Shown: piece by piece, positions 11,520-24,745 of the stretch
Position numbering within the stretch: the stretch's first letter is position 1
How the letters are laid out: every line of letters begins with the position of its first letter
DNA from: Miscanthus floridulus
Lineage: Eukaryota; Streptophyta; Magnoliopsida; Poales; Poaceae
NCBI RefSeq assembly: GCF_019320115.1
Contig: NC_089587.1
Location: 82,799,528-82,863,527 of the forward strand
Direction: 5' to 3'
DNA: 64,000 bases
Program-made: the position numbers and the translations under genes
The notes under the pieces: generated by a model
What the model was told of the DNA's origin: nothing
Databases searched by the model: none
The model's input: the letters and a program-made list of their open reading frames with translations, nothing else

Positions 11520-11812
11520 TTGGGGTGCGCCAGGCCCTGCCAGCAGTGCAACGGCTGGGCGACACGGGAAGGCCCCAGTGGCAAGCCAATGTGATGATCC
11601 GCTCCCACAAAAAATAAATTTAATATCAAAGTGGGCACATGGTCCATATATCTATACCTAATAATAAAGTGATAAAATTTCGGCATATTTTTTTGTCCGT
11701 CCATTTTTTGGTCCATCTACCTCTGACTATCGGATAATGGCGAGTTTCTTCCATACAGGCTTATATGTATATAACCCTTGCTCATACGAATTAGAATAGC
11801 TCTTGTCTAGCG
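11520..11812. repeat. Dispersed repeat and Helitron-like 5' word
   Basis: The stretch 11545-11625 matches 60705-60775 in the same orientation, sharing ggccccagtggcaagcca and aaaataaatttaatat. At 11651 the sequence TCTATACCTAATAATAAAG follows an A, as Helitron 5' ends do, but I find no hairpin plus CTAG end before the copia insertion at 11813. I treat this as a repeat remnant rather than a proven Helitron. Confidence 0.45.
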
Positions 11813-12877
11813 TGTTAGAAATTTAGACATTTTAATCATCAATTTAATCCAGAAATATAATATCAGTAGGTTCGTGACGACATATATGTGCATGTATATA
11901 TCTCTAATGAACACTACAGCATGCAGACATGACAAACAGATCGATACAGTAAGAATGCAAAATGCGGTAATTACAGAGATTAGATTGTACCTAGCGGAGG
12001 GTCCCATGCCGAGGCCATTGGAGGCTCCATTCGTACTAGTCGACATAGTGCGTTGCTCGAAGTCGTGGACCGCAGTCGATGCAGGAAGATGTTCGCAGTG
12101 CAGTCCCACGAACGGTCACCAGGAAGAAGACGCCTTGCTGTTCCGTAAGCAATAACCGGGAAGAAGACGGGTTCCGAGAGCGATCACCACCAGGAAGAAG
12201 ACGTTCGTGGACGAGCAGTCGCGGATCACTCCTTAAAAACCTAATCGTCGCTCATCCCGTGCAAGGTTCTCAGGCGGACGAGGGTTTCAGAGGCACCTGC
12301 TCTCCCGCTACTCTGTGCGCGCAGAGGTACAGGACGGGGAAGCCAGAGGGCTGCTGAGATGTGGTTTCTCTCGAGAGCGGTTGCTAAAAGCGGGGGGTCT
12401 GGATTGACGGAGTACTACGGATATATGGCTGCAACGGGAAGGGAGAAAGACAGCGAAGAATCCCAGAAGATGGAAAGCGAAAGGGACGATAACTGACGCA
12501 ATCAGTTCGCCTCCACCATCAAGGAGAGAAAACTCACGTAATTATGTGGATTAAGTGGCAAAAGATTGGCCACGTCTGCCCGCTCGCCGCCTGCCTGCCA
12601 CGCCACGCCACGCCACCACCACCGCCATCGCCACCGCCATGGCCACGGCTCGACCCGGCCCGGCCGACGGCGGCGGCGGTGGCGCGCGCGTGTGGCACCT
12701 CTTTGTCCTTTTCTTAGCTTCTCAATTGAGATGGATAATTTTCAACCATGTAAGCTGAGTAAACATTCAGTCAAAATCCCATACAGTATTAAACCATACA
12801 ACGCTTAATGTTACGTACCATAGATTTTATTTGATTTCTTAAATATTATACGGGCAAAACCCATAATATATCCAACA
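11813..12877 (-). repeat. 3' LTR of the copia element
   Basis: It is 1065 bp, beginning tgttagaaatttagac and ending atatatccaaca. It matches 45696-46619 throughout but has about 100 bp (near 12380-12480) and part of a ccacgc-rich stretch (near 12600) that the other LTR lacks. The polypurine tract lies next to it on the right (minus strand ttggtggagat), confirming that this is the 3' end. Confidence 0.9.
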
Positions 12878-13319
12878 ATCTCCACCAAACTATAGGGTTT
12901 GTAACAAAGTAGTCTCAGAACCACATTTCTTTTATATACCAGTGTTTCGATGGAGACTGTTAAGTTGAACATCCATCTAGAGCAACAGTTTCACTCAGTC
13001 ACAACTGAACAATGGACTAAGCCTTAAATTGACAGTTTTGTGTGAGGTGAATGTCACTAAAGTCCTTAGCTGATACTTGGCTGCAAAAGGCATCCTTTCT
13101 ATTTGAAGCATATAAGTCATACTCTAGTGCCTTTCATGAGTATTTAGAGATCACCCAAATCTCATAGACTGTGACCAGTAGTCTAACTCATATAGGTGTG
13201 CTCCTCAAAAGATGTTCTGAAGGACAACATCTTTGCTTTAGCAAGCCACTTAGAACACATTAAGGTAAAAACCAACCTGCCTTATAGAAAGGAAAGATAT
13301 GCATCAGAAATGAGTCTTA
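12878..13319 (-). other. 3' non-coding part of the copia element with polypurine tract
   Basis: This lies between the 3' LTR and the gypsy insertion site. The minus strand reads tttggtggagat immediately before the LTR, the expected polypurine primer for plus-strand synthesis. It joins 41663-41755, on the other side of the inserted gypsy element, in the unbroken element. No reading frame of note. Confidence 0.75.
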
Positions 13320-13324
13320 CTAAG

Positions 13325-13794
13325 TGTCGACGAAATATGGTCGGCAGTCTACCTAGGGGTATGCCCAAGGTAGTAGATTGTCGGCAGACAGATGCGCAAG
13401 CCACAAATAAGACGGTGACGCAAGATAGACACGAGGTTTTATCTAGGTTCGGCCGCCAAAAAGGCGTAATACCTACGTCCTGTGTCTGATTGTATTACTG
13501 TATGTCAATGAGAGATGTTTTTAGAGGGGTCCCTTGCCCGCCTTATATAGTCCGGGGGGCAGGGTTATAGATCTGGAAACTAATCCTAGTCAGTTACAAT
13601 TACCATAAGTGACCAGATAAGGATTCCTATTCTAACCGACCAAGATCTTGCTTGATCGCCAAATCTATCTTGACTCCTTACGCGGGACTCCAAACAGGTT
13701 GGCCAGGCCACGCGTCGTCTTTTGGTGGATCGGACCCATTGATCCGGGCTAGCCCAATCTTAGCCGTAAGGGTATAGGGGTTAATACCCCCATA
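13325..13794 (-). repeat. 3' LTR of the middle gypsy element
   Basis: It begins tgtcgacgaaatatggtcgg and ends acccccata; the terminal CA has become TA. The minus strand just inside it reads gctcggggactagc, a plausible polypurine tract. It matches 41187-41657 over its full length. Confidence 0.92.
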
Positions 13795-14049
13795 GCTAGT
13801 CCCCGAGCACCATGTATTATGCTACGACACGCCATTTTAACCTTCTCCGAACAGTAAAGCTTGAGTCCTTGACATTTCTGACCACCGTTATCATCGGAGA
13901 AGTAGGTTGTCCGAAGAATGCATGGTGCTCTTAAGAAAAAAGAAAAAGATTTCCATCCTATGAAGTGTGCCCACTTGTATTTCTGAAAAGAAATGTAAGT
14001 GAATCTTGAAGCGTAGCATCCTTGATCATCAGAGGCGTAGGGTCGAAAA

Positions 14050-14835
14050 ACAAACACATTCACCGCAAGGTGAAGTGTGACCACTTAGTCCTCGAGCCTG
14101 GTAGTAGGTGACGTAGTCACGTGGTGCTAGGGTCTAAAAAGAATTTCCAGTTAAGTTGAGAACCCAATTGTCGGACAGGCGATACGAGATGCACTGGCAG
14201 GTGCATCGTACCGATGTAGTCCCCGGGCTTGCTAGAAGGCGAAGTATGAGCCTTGTAGCAAGGTCTAAATAAATGTCTCTCAACTGTATGTGAGTACAAA
14301 TCACATGTAGCCGAGGAGAACGATCTCCGAGCAGTGGTCGGGATAGTTCCCGAGCACGATAGTAATCCATTTAATCAATCAAAGCATTAGGGTCGATTAA
14401 ATAAACACATTTACCGCAAGGTGAAGTGTGCCCACTTAGTCCCCGAGCCTGGTGTAGGTGACATAGGCACGTGGTGCTAGGGTCTAAAAAGAATTTCCTT
14501 TGGAGTTAAGAATCCAATCGTCGTACAGGCGATACGAGATGCACCGGCAGGTGCATCGTACCGATATAGTCCCCGGGCTTGCTGGAAGGCGAAGTATGAG
14601 CCTTGTAGCAAGGTCTAAATAAATGTCTCTCAACTGTATGTGAGTACAAATCACATGTAGCCAAGGAGAATGATCTCCGAGCAGTGGTCGGGACAGTTCC
14701 CGAGCACATTAGTGGTCGGAGCAGTCCCCGAGCACGGTAGTGGTCGTAGCAGTCCCCGAGCATGGTAGTGGTCTAGGCAGTCCCCAAGTACGGTAGTGCT
14801 CTAGGTAGTCCCCGAGCACGGCAGTGGTCTGGACC
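14050..14835. repeat. Tandem repeats near the 3' end of the middle gypsy element
   Basis: A unit of about 350 bp occurs twice (about 14050-14355 and 14401-14706), sharing aatttcc, ggcgatacgagatgcac and gtgagtacaaatcacatgta. It is followed by about five 30-bp units with agtggtc and agtccccgagcac (14690-14835). These are typical of the 3' non-coding part of Tat-type elements. The stretch 14836-15340 leads into the antisense gene and holds nothing else I recognise. Confidence 0.85.
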
Positions 14836-15340
14836 ATCCTTGAGCACAAGAGATGCAGCGAAAAAACGAACGCCGCTTGTACTATTATTTGGTGTATTTA
14901 TTTATCTTCTTATTCTGTCAAGTCCAATCGTACACTTCTGGTCAAAAAAGCAGACAGGTATAGCACGTCATACTGTCTTCCTGCCGTTTTTAGCAAACAG
15001 TCGCTTGGCACCTGTAAAGAGGTGCGTCAGTGTGGGCCCTCTCACACTAGCAACAAAGAGGCGCGTACACTGGTAATGAAGGGGCGCGTTTATTGGCGTA
15101 GATCTTGAGGTTGTGAAAACAACCATCTGCGGCGCGTGCGCACGTCTCCCAAGAATCTCAGGCAGATGAAACGACGGAACTCCTGGTTATTTATAATATA
15201 GAATTGGTAAGTTATTTTTTACCGATCCCCATTATCATTCGCCGCCGCAGCCTTCTTCTTCCTCTTGCCAAACCCTATTCCTCCGAAATCATCACCAATC
15301 ACCCCTCCACCGTATCCACCCCTTTAGCAAGGACACATTA

Positions 15341-18300
15341 ATGGTGAAGAGGGACGCCCAGAAGAAAAGCAGAGTCATGGCGAAGGAGTGGTGGAAGTCA
15401 AGGAGCAATGAGCAGACCATCGAGGACCTCGTCACCATGGGAGTGCTCCATAACAAGGCGCTCGCGGGATGGCGTGCGCCGAAAGGAGAAAGCTACCCCG
15501 ATCCACAACCAGGTGAGATTGTGGTTTTCGAGGATTTCTTCAAGCGGGGTTTTGGGGTTCCAGTGCACCCTTTCCTTCAGGGGCTCTGTTTGTATTACGA
15601 GATTGGGATTTGTAATCTGCATCCCAACTCGATTCTTCTCGTCTCCACCTTCATCCATCTTTGCGAAGCATATGATGGCTTCCAGCCCTATTTCGACCTC
15701 TTTCGCCATCTGTTCTGTCTGCGGAAGAAAGGGAGCGGTGGCTCAAAGATAGCCGGAGGCGTATACCTCAATCTGCGTGACGGGATGAAGGCCCAGTACT
15801 TGCACTGCCCTTGGAACACATCGCTGGACGAATGGTACAAGAAATTGTTCTACATCCGTGAAGAGCCAAACACAATCACCCTATGCGACATGGGGTTCAT
15901 TCCGGAGAAGAAGAACAGCTAGTCGGAGAAGCCCAAGCACTTAGAACAAATCGCAGAACTGCTCAGGATGATCCCATGGGGGAAACTGGATGGTCCAAGC
16001 ATGGTCGAGAACTTCATCAGTCGAAGGATCCAGCCCTGCCAGAGGAGGGTACATCCGGGCTATGAATACCAGGGTAGCGCAGATCCAACGAGAACTAGGA
16101 AAGAGGCGCTCGACAAGATAGAAATCAAAGCCAGGATTGGAGAGCTTTTCAACTTAGCTGATCCGAATTATGTCAGGTTAGGCGACATTAAGCACGCCTT
16201 CAAGCTGGCCCGACCTCCCCCAAAGGTAAATTATGCTGCCTTGTACCTGTAGAGTTATGTTGTAACGAAAATTGATTGTGTTGTTGTCTTTATGTTTCCT
16301 AGAGTAATGGTCGTGATAGGGCAGCAGTGTTCGTGTCTCCACCCCTTGGTGTGGATTGGCCGCAAGTTGCCGGCCCAACCACCTAGACCAGTGCCAAGGC
16401 CGAAGACATCGACTGGGCTGTACTCGGGGTTGGGGAGGAGGCAACAGCCACGGCTGCTGGCAAGCGGCCGGTGGCCAGCAAATGTCGTCAGGCCATCTTC
16501 CCTCTATCAGATGATGAAACAGAGGATGCAGACATCTTCCGACTCGTTCCTCAAAAGAGGAGGGGACAACTGGAGTCAACGGAGCAGGGCAGCTCCTCCG
16601 TGCCAGCAGGGATCGCATCACCGACCACTGCAACGCAGAGGACCAGCGGCAAAGGGGTTGAGCACCAAACCCCGGTGCCAGTACTGGTCATGGAAAAAGA
16701 CCCGGTGGCACCCACCGAGCACGTGGAGCAGGCACGGTCGAAGAGACGCTCCTTCGCCACCTCATTCTGTGCTTCCAAGCTGTAAGTATTTGCAACCTTG
16801 ATGTAAGCTTATAATTTGTATTGGATATTGTTGTCTTGTGAACTCATCTCTGATATATTAGGTCGGCGTCCATCGAAAATCCCGACCAGCTAGCTGGGTG
16901 CGGCATGGCTTCGCTAGCAATGGCAGAGAGAACTGCCCAGCAGCCGGCTATGGAGGAAACTGTAGAAGAAAATCCACCGGAAGCTCAGCAGACAAGCGGC
17001 CAGACGACAGTCCCCAAGCAGCTGGTCGAGAAGAGAGCCGAGCCAAGTATAAGTGCTCTGAGCACTAACCCTGCTGAGGGGGATACTTTGGCGCCAAGGG
17101 GAGTAGACCAAGCCGAGGAGCAGCAGTCGGAGGTGGCACAGAGCATGCTTGCCGATGCTATGGCTCGTGGGAAAGCCATAGTGGTCATAGAGACTACAAA
17201 CGCCAGACCAGCGCCGCTTCCTGAACAAGAGGTCGAAGAGGATGAAGTAGAAGAGGTCCTTGGCCGTCCACAAGACAAACGACAACATGTATATGTGTCG
17301 TGCTGGCGAGACAACCATTGGGTTATGCATGAGGAAATCCCAGAGGTCGAAGAGACCCTAAAAGTTGAATGAGCGGCAAAACGTCTGGTGATGGAAGTCT
17401 AGGTATGTTTGGCTTGACCACTTGATCCTGCTATCCAGTTGAATTATCTGACTTAGCTCTTTTTGCATGTAGGACTTGATGAAGACCGCAAGGTACCGGA
17501 AAAAGTGCTTCGACCAGATCGAAGGAATCACAGCAAGCAATAGGGAACTAGCAGCCGAGGTGGAATGCTTGCGCCACCAACTTAAAGCCGCCGACCAGGA
17601 GAGGACGGAGCAAGAGGCATAGAACCAGAACCTGGTCGTCCAGCTTAGTAATAAAGAGCAGGAAAAAACAAGTAAGTTGTCATTTTATCACAACAAATGC
17701 ATGACATGTTCTTTTGCGTAGTTGGTAGTAACGGCTGTAGTGCAGGCTTAGAAGCCGAAGTAGTCCATCTCCAAGAGGAGAATAGCCGTGTGGCTGCAGA
17801 GTGTGGTCGCCGGAAGGAGGACAACGAAAAACTGGCACAGGACCAGTCTCAACTCTAGGACCACACAACTAAGATGAAGGAGGAACTGAAAAGTAAGTGT
17901 TCCAGACCACCTTGCTCATTCTGTTGGCTGCCTTATCCTGTTGTGGCGTAACATTTTAATATCTTGTGTGTGTTACAGTTTTAAAAGTCAATGCAAAGAA
18001 GCATCTGGAAGCCGTGATGAAAGATCGTGATGGCTGGAAGGCATGATGCCTAGAGATCACCGAGGATCGAGACACATGGAAGAACCGGTGCCAGGAGGTG
18101 GCAACTGTCATTTTGCCCATCCTCGATCTTATCGACCCGGCGCTTACAGAGGAAGTGCCAAGGACGCCGCAGCTCGAACTGGTCGAGAGATGCCGAAAGG
18201 CATGGGAATGGTTCCAAGAGTTTGTGAAGGAGGTGGGTGAGTACACAGGTGCACATGTGCTAAGCATGGTGCCTGCCCACTACCCCCTGATCAATCTCAA

Positions 18301-18433
18301 GCGCCTGGAGGCTGGGTACCCGAAGGAGGTAGACCCAGACAAGGCTGAGGAGCTTCGAATGACCCAGCTGGACCAATCATCAAAGATAATTGGCGACATT
18401 AACCTATGTGGAGGCGGGACAACACCTATATAG
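15341..18433 (+). pseudogene. Antisense six-exon gene of a Tat-type element (gypsy-type transposon ORF)
   Basis: The gene is antisense to the gypsy genes, between integrase and the 3' LTR. I infer six exons: 15341-16225, 16303-16781, 16862-17402, 17473-17671, 17746-17892 and 17979-18433. Every junction is GT-AG and all phases join. Exon 1 resembles the 'putative gypsy type transposon' family (Pfam Transposase_28) in its N-terminal part (VFEDFFKRGFGVPVHPFLQG, then the LHPNSILLVSTFIHLCEAY region). Exons 4-6 look coiled-coil rich (LEAEVVHLQEENSRVAAE). In-frame stops are five TAG (15920, 16384, 17400, 17620, 17856) and two TGA (17369, 18044), so this copy is decayed. Its role is unknown. Antisense ORFs in this position are known from Tat elements; the exon model is my inference. 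Confidence 0.75.
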
Positions 18434-19150
18434 GGTACGCCATCAGCAAGCCAGCTAGAAACGCCATCCGTTGCGAGCCAACTGACGAAACCTACGGTCT
18501 CGACCAGCCAGGCATCGGTGGGGCCATCCCCTTCAGCTCGACCAGTACAAGAGTCCCCGAGACTCGAGTAGGAAATTGGAAGCAGCGAGCAGCGAGCGCT
18601 GTGCATCCCGACCAGCCAATAGAATAGGCTAGAGCTATAGAAGAAGGACATAGTTGTGTTATTGTAAACTTGGGCCTCTTCAGGCAAGCTTATAATAACG
18701 TAACTGTATATCATCATAAGCTTGTTTGTTTTGTATAAAACATATTTAAGCTTGAAACTCATGTTGGTGTAACTAAGTAAGAACATGTTAACGTTCTATT
18801 TAGCTATACCATTTTACTCGACACGTCATCCTGAAAAGTTTGTGCGGCCTTAGTTTGCCATGTGGTCGGAGTGTGAGCTGCGTGACCTGTGCACACGTAG
18901 ATGCAGACAAGTCAAACCAAGGGGGACCTGCCGATCACCCATAGCGTAGAGAGCGGATCCCATGCACGCATTGGGAGGAACCAAAGACAGGGCCTGCTCT
19001 AAAAATCGTAGAAGGAATGGTGGTCGGCTTTTACTGGCTAAGTTGGAATAACCATAAAATTCGAAGTGACATATTAGAGTGGTCGGAGAAATCATAATAG
19101 CTTTATTGAAGTAAATCAAAAGTACAAGAGGAGTACATATCTCAGTAGTT
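18434..19150. other. Spacer between antisense gene and integrase
   Basis: No gene seen. It probably contains the overlapping 3' ends of the element's sense transcript and the antisense gene. No tandem repeat stands out. Confidence 0.5.
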
Positions 19151-20345
19151 AAGCATAGAAACGTCTAAGCTTGTCGATATGCCATGAATTTGGTACGTCC
19201 GTACCGTCTAGGTGAGCTAACCTGTAAGACGTTGGTCGTGTGACTTCCTTGATCATGAAGGGCCCCTCCCATGGGGTTGCGAGTTTATGGACACCAGCCT
19301 AATTCGTCTTCCACTTTAGAACCAGGTCACCAACCACGAAGAACCGCTCTTTAACGTTCTTGTTGTAGTACCTGCGCAAAATAGCAAGGTATTTGGCTGT
19401 ACGTACACAAGAATCGAGCCGCTTCTCTTCAGCACTATTCACTTCTAGATCCCATACTTCATTGACCTTGCCTTCATCAAAGTTCTCTACCCGTGCTGAT
19501 CTAAAAGCTATATCTGCTGGGAGGACTGCCTCAGCGCCGTAAACCATAAAGTATGGTGAGACGCCAGTGTTACGACTGGGCTGAGTTCTGAGGCCCAGAC
19601 CATGGTTGGCAACTCTTTGAGCCATCTTTCGGGAGCTTTGTCATTTTCCCTGTACATCCTCTTCTTCAATGCATCCAAGATCATGCCATTTGCCTGCTCG
19701 ACTTGTCCATTAGCTCTAGGATGCGCCACCGAGACGTATTTTACTACTATGCTCCTTTCATCACAGAAGTCCCAAAAAGCGTTCCCGGTGAACTGAGTAC
19801 CCAGATCAGTGATGATGCTGTTGGGTATGCCGAAACGGTGGATGACCTGGTCGAGGAACGTGACAGCCTTTTCTGAGGATGCCTGTACCAGAGGCATGTA
19901 TTCTATCCACTTAGAAAATTTGTCGATCAGCACAAAGACGCATGTAAATTTCCCAGGAGCCAGTTTGAAGGGGCCGATCATATCCAGTCCCCAGTATGCA
20001 AAGGGCCAAGAGGCTGGTATTGACTGGATCTCATGTGCTGGTATGTGGATTCTCTTGGTGAAGAACTAACAACCCTCACAGTGGCGGACTAGCTTCTCTA
20101 CGTCGGCTACTGCTGACGGCCAATAGAACCCTGCTCGGAAAGCCTTATCGACCAGCGTTCTTGAGGCCGCGTGGTTGCCACAGGAGCCAGAGTGGATTTG
20201 GTCTAGGAGGTGTTCGCCATCCTCCTAGGTTATACACTTTATCAAGATTTCCTCCTTTGTGTTCTTGTGCCATAACTTGCCATCGACGAGCAGGTACTGC
20301 TTACTGCGATGCATCAGGCACTCGTTTTCTGTCCGATCAGTGTAA
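19150..20345 (-). pseudogene. Integrase of the middle gypsy element, broken
   Basis: The right part has the HHCC zinc-binding region, ending in RHCEGC followed by a TAG (20066-20068) where Gln is usual. The core has the catalytic Asp in VLIDKFSKWIE, the second in IITDLGTQFTG (usual DNG changed to DLG) and Glu in NGQVEQANGMIL. The C-terminal part reads VVGDLVLKWKTN and ends RRFYA near 19150. A frameshift near 19560 separates core and C-terminus. The N-terminus is cut off from the rest of pol by the Tekay insertion at 20359. Confidence 0.85.
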
Positions 20346-20358
20346 CCACTGCCATCTG

Positions 20359-23300
20359 TGTCGCAGAACCGACCAATTTATAAGAATACAAGTACAATGG
20401 CAATCCGCAAGTGGTCGCACTATCATACTTGAACCCATATAAACCCGGTAGTCCGTCGAGTACCCTGATGGGTCTCGATAAACGATTTACAACAACCAAG
20501 ATCGTACAGGATTCAACATACATGCCACATATTACATAAAGTTCACAGATACTTTTCATCATCAGAGTACGAATAAAAGTTATTACAAACCGAGTTTGAT
20601 AAATAAAGCGGAAGCAAATAAGTTTGAAGATAAAGTTTCCAACATAGTTGATACAGTGCCAAGCCAGATCACGGTCCACAAAAGCAAGGATAGGAATTAC
20701 TAAAGAAGCCTGCCCAAGGCTTACTCCTCATCCACAGCGGGATAGAAGCAACTCTTGCAATAACCATGATACACAGTGCCATCTGCAACAATGGGAAAAT
20801 AAACCCTGAGTACGAGAAGGTACTCAGCTAGACTTACCCGTCATGAACCAGAAATAAAATGACTCCAAGGATTATGCAAGGCTGTATAAGTGGACGTAAC
20901 TTGACAACATTTTGCGTAAAAGGCAATTTACCCGTTGTACAATTATGATTCCTTTATCAAGTTAATTATAACTATCCATTTCTAGATTAGCAACTATCCT
21001 GTGCCAAACATGTGGTATATTATTTAGAAGCATACAATAGTAACCATAGCAGGTATTGTAATTCCATATTCATCTGAACCATCATGTTTCATAATATAGT
21101 TGCTATGATGTTGGGACTAGCCAAGTTTCTCACTATTCAGGAGAGACGGCGATTCGAATCGATTTCAACCAGCTGGGAATTTATTCCTAACACAAACCCA
21201 GGTCTACCAGCCACGATAGCCTTAGGTCACCTTTGGTACAACTCCGGTACACATTTCGTGGGTCCGTACTGCGCTGCACAATCTGGAACACCAGATGCCA
21301 GGATGCTCAGGCCAAGCCTGCCCTTGGGCTCAGTCTGATCGTTCCCCGGAAGGAGCGCACAACAGAACGGTTCCCGGCCTGAGTTGAATTACTCGGCTTT
21401 GCGGTCGGAACGAGTTATCCGGCCAGCTAAGTGAGAGGCATGCGTTCAATCTTGTCAGAAGCACCAACAATGGTATGGTCCTTAATCGACACAGACGGGG
21501 ATAGATCCACACCCAAGACCTCCATGTCTTGTTGCTTCTCTATCGACCTCCCGTCCGATCTTGATTTACTTTTACCCCATGGTTCTTGTTCCACGATAGC
21601 AATATAGCCCATCGTGCTTCGGTATCCACCTATATCTCGCAGGTGACAGGACATCACCCGACTTCTACCGGTCTAAGCATGGCTAAGCATATATATTCGA
21701 TCCTGGACCTATACCGGATAAAGGGTTAATATCTGGACAAGGAATTTACATGCATCAAGTGGTTTCATTCAACTCTTATAACCTAATGCATCAATCATAA
21801 GTACGTAAGTAAACATTTGTAAATTACTGGGAGACTTATAATGCTCCGGGGCTTGCCTTGCAGAAAGGAAGTAGGGCGATGGTCAGGACACTCCGGAAGC
21901 TCTTCAGGGTTCTGCTCCACGCCTTCAGGAGCTGCGGCTTGCGGATCCTCCTGCGGGTTCCCTTCCTCTGCTTCTTCGAATTCCAGCAACGTGATCTCTT
22001 CCTCCGATCCTAGATGCATGAGTATGGTATAAGTATTACGAATGCATATATGTTAACAAGTGCATCACGTTGTTTGAGTAGGTGCATATCTCTTCTCGAT
22101 TATTACTTAACTACTTCTACAATGCATCGACTATGCCACAAACAGTAGCTACTTGTTTCACTCATAACTGGAGTTCTACAAATCCAAAAACAGTGATCCT
22201 GGACTTTCTGGAAAGCTTATCAAATTCTCTACAACTTTGTTATTAACCATTTTTACAGTACACATCAGTTTCAACATGCAACTCATCACACTCTAGAATC
22301 AGTCCAAAAACCATTTAACATGCAATATAAAGTAATAATACTTCTACTTCATGTAATCATTCAAAATTTGACAACATATAATCTACCAACAGTTTAAGCA
22401 TACTAATTACATTTAATATAATATAATGGTGGAGCCCAAACTATTTATTTAATTGCCTTTATTATTTTATTTTGATATCTAGGTTAAATAATAAACATAT
22501 ACCAGATGTACTTAATAAATTCTCAAAAATTTACAGTACCTTACTAATGCTATCAAAGGACTACTATAAAAATTTCATGTCATTTTACCAAGTAGAACAT
22601 GCTATACAAAAATGATAAGGCAGCAAGGCTTGAAATAGCATAAATGGAAAATCCTATTGAAAAGTGTCAAGCAATAGATTTCCTATTTTTCTTAACATAC
22701 ATATGGTACTAGGATTACCTCCAACAAATTTCATGAATTTTGGACTCATAATTAACTTATAAAAATTCATGCAAGGATTAACTATTTATAAAAGAAAAAT
22801 CTATAACTATAGATCTACACAAGCACTGGTCCTCAAATTTTTACCAGAGTTCATATATGACAAGAATAGCCTACCACAAAAATTTCAAAATTTTTGGAGC
22901 ACAGGAACTCTAGATATAAAATAAACAAATTTGAATGCATTCAAAAGCACATTTCAAATCCCTATTTAAATCTCCAAAACTTTCTACTGTACAAGTCAAA
23001 AACATATTTTTCCTAAATACTACACTTACTAAGGAACACCCACAAATTTATTTCACAATTTTAGGAGCTACCAAACTGAAGATATGAAAATCACAAAAGA
23101 AATCAAAAACTGGAATCAAATGAGTTAGCCTTCAAACACTGAGTCGCTGACCGGTGGGACCCGCTGGTCAGGGGACCCCACGCGTCAGTGACACGAAACA
23201 GGGCAGCGGCGCTGCTGGGCACTGCGCGGCTGTGGCTCATCGACGGTGAGCTTCGCCAGCGATGACATCTATGCTACGTGCTCTACGTGACCTAGCGAAC

Positions 23301-24745
23301 CTACTGAGCCACTTGGCCGGACCTATTGCCGACCCTAGAGCTGACGGCGGCAACCATGGCGGAGCGGCAGGGCTCGACCACGGCGGTACGCCGGTGTGGG
23401 CTACGGTGGTTCAAATTAACGCGTGGACAATCGTCAGTGGATGCTGGGGAACCTAGCGCGCTAGCTAACGGAGCGGGAGGATGACTGTGGCGGCGTGGCC
23501 ACGACGACGGAGTCCGCGGCGGAGCTCCGGTGAGCATTGGCACGGCGCTGACGCTTACCGAACTCGAATGGCGGGCACGGGAAGAAGCAGTGGGTCGCTG
23601 GGGAGACGGGGGAGCTATGGTGGTGGTGCTGGAGTGGCTAGGCGCGAGCTGTGCGCGGCTATGGCGACGGCGGAGCTGCGAGCGCTCGGCGGCTGCTGCA
23701 GCGAGGAAGAAAGGAAGCCAGAAGCGAAATGGGAGCGTGGCTGAGTGCGGGCGAGCGTTGGCGTGAAGAAGGTGCTCTCAGGCGCAGCGTGGCCTGGCTG
23801 GGCAGAGCAGAGGCGACGCACGGCCGTTTCTCCTCCACGCGGCGGCCATGGCCTGACGGCGGTCGGCCACTGAATCAGCCGATTCAGTTCGTCAGTCGTG
23901 AACGGTGATGCCTGACAGCGCGTTTTCAAGTCGACATATCTGCTAATCCGTGGCTCCTTCGTGTAAACATCCTAAACAAATTTTGTAGACTCATGTACCA
24001 GCTACAAATGTTGTTCAATGATCGTGTTCCAATTCTCAACGCAAACTGAGTAAAATCATGATCAAAGTCGGCTTGTGAGGCTGTCAGTGAACCTAGACTT
24101 AGAAAAATTCGTTAAGTGTTGAAAGCTGGATTTTGCTGGTTTTTGTGGGACCCATTCAAGCATGTTAGAAGCTAAATCAGTCCATGACCCAAAAATAAAA
24201 GTTGTTCCTTATGTCAAACACTACAACTTTGCTTTAGTGAACTCCTCCATGCAAGGTCCCTAACACCTAGTTCCAAATTGGTCAAACATGTCACTTTTAA
24301 AAGAGGAAACACATCAAAGCATGGCTTAATGACCAAACTAGCCCTAGCACTAAATACCAAAGTTGTTCCTAATGATATCCTAAGCATGTTTAAGCAATTT
24401 GCAAGGCCATCCAAGCATTTCATGTAGTAGTCACTCATAGAGCTATTGAAAGTAATCACATGAAATATGCCTTAAAGACTTGACCATGAAAAAAATGACA
24501 TTTCATGATCCATGTTCCATTTGTGAACCTAAGCATTGCCAAATATTTTTGGTGACTCAAATCTACCAAGTACATGTTTACATTCATAATCAGTTGCATA
24601 AGTACAAAGAAACATGCAATAACAAGCAACGTTGCATATGTTTCAATTCAATGTTTCAATTGTAAATGCTTGTTTATGAATGCTTGATGATCATGCTCAT
24701 GTTATGCAAGTCAAGTTATGCAAGGCTAACACCCGAGGTGTTACA
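20359..24745 (-). repeat. 3' LTR of the Tekay-type element
   Basis: It starts tgtcgcagaaccgacc on the plus strand and ends ggtgttaca. Most of it is AT-rich, but 23130-23930 is a GC-rich block. Short plus-strand open frames in that block run against the element's transcription and are not genes. The adjacent polypurine tract confirms the 3' end. Confidence 0.95.

Noticed and set aside
11651..11812. Helitron 5' end (TC start after A, tctatacctaataataaag)
   Set aside because: No 3' hairpin with CTAG followed by T was found, so the call stays as a repeat remnant.
14690..14835. 30-bp repeats with agtccccgagcac resembling short direct repeats
   Set aside because: Contiguous tandem units without spacers, in the 3' region of a gypsy element.
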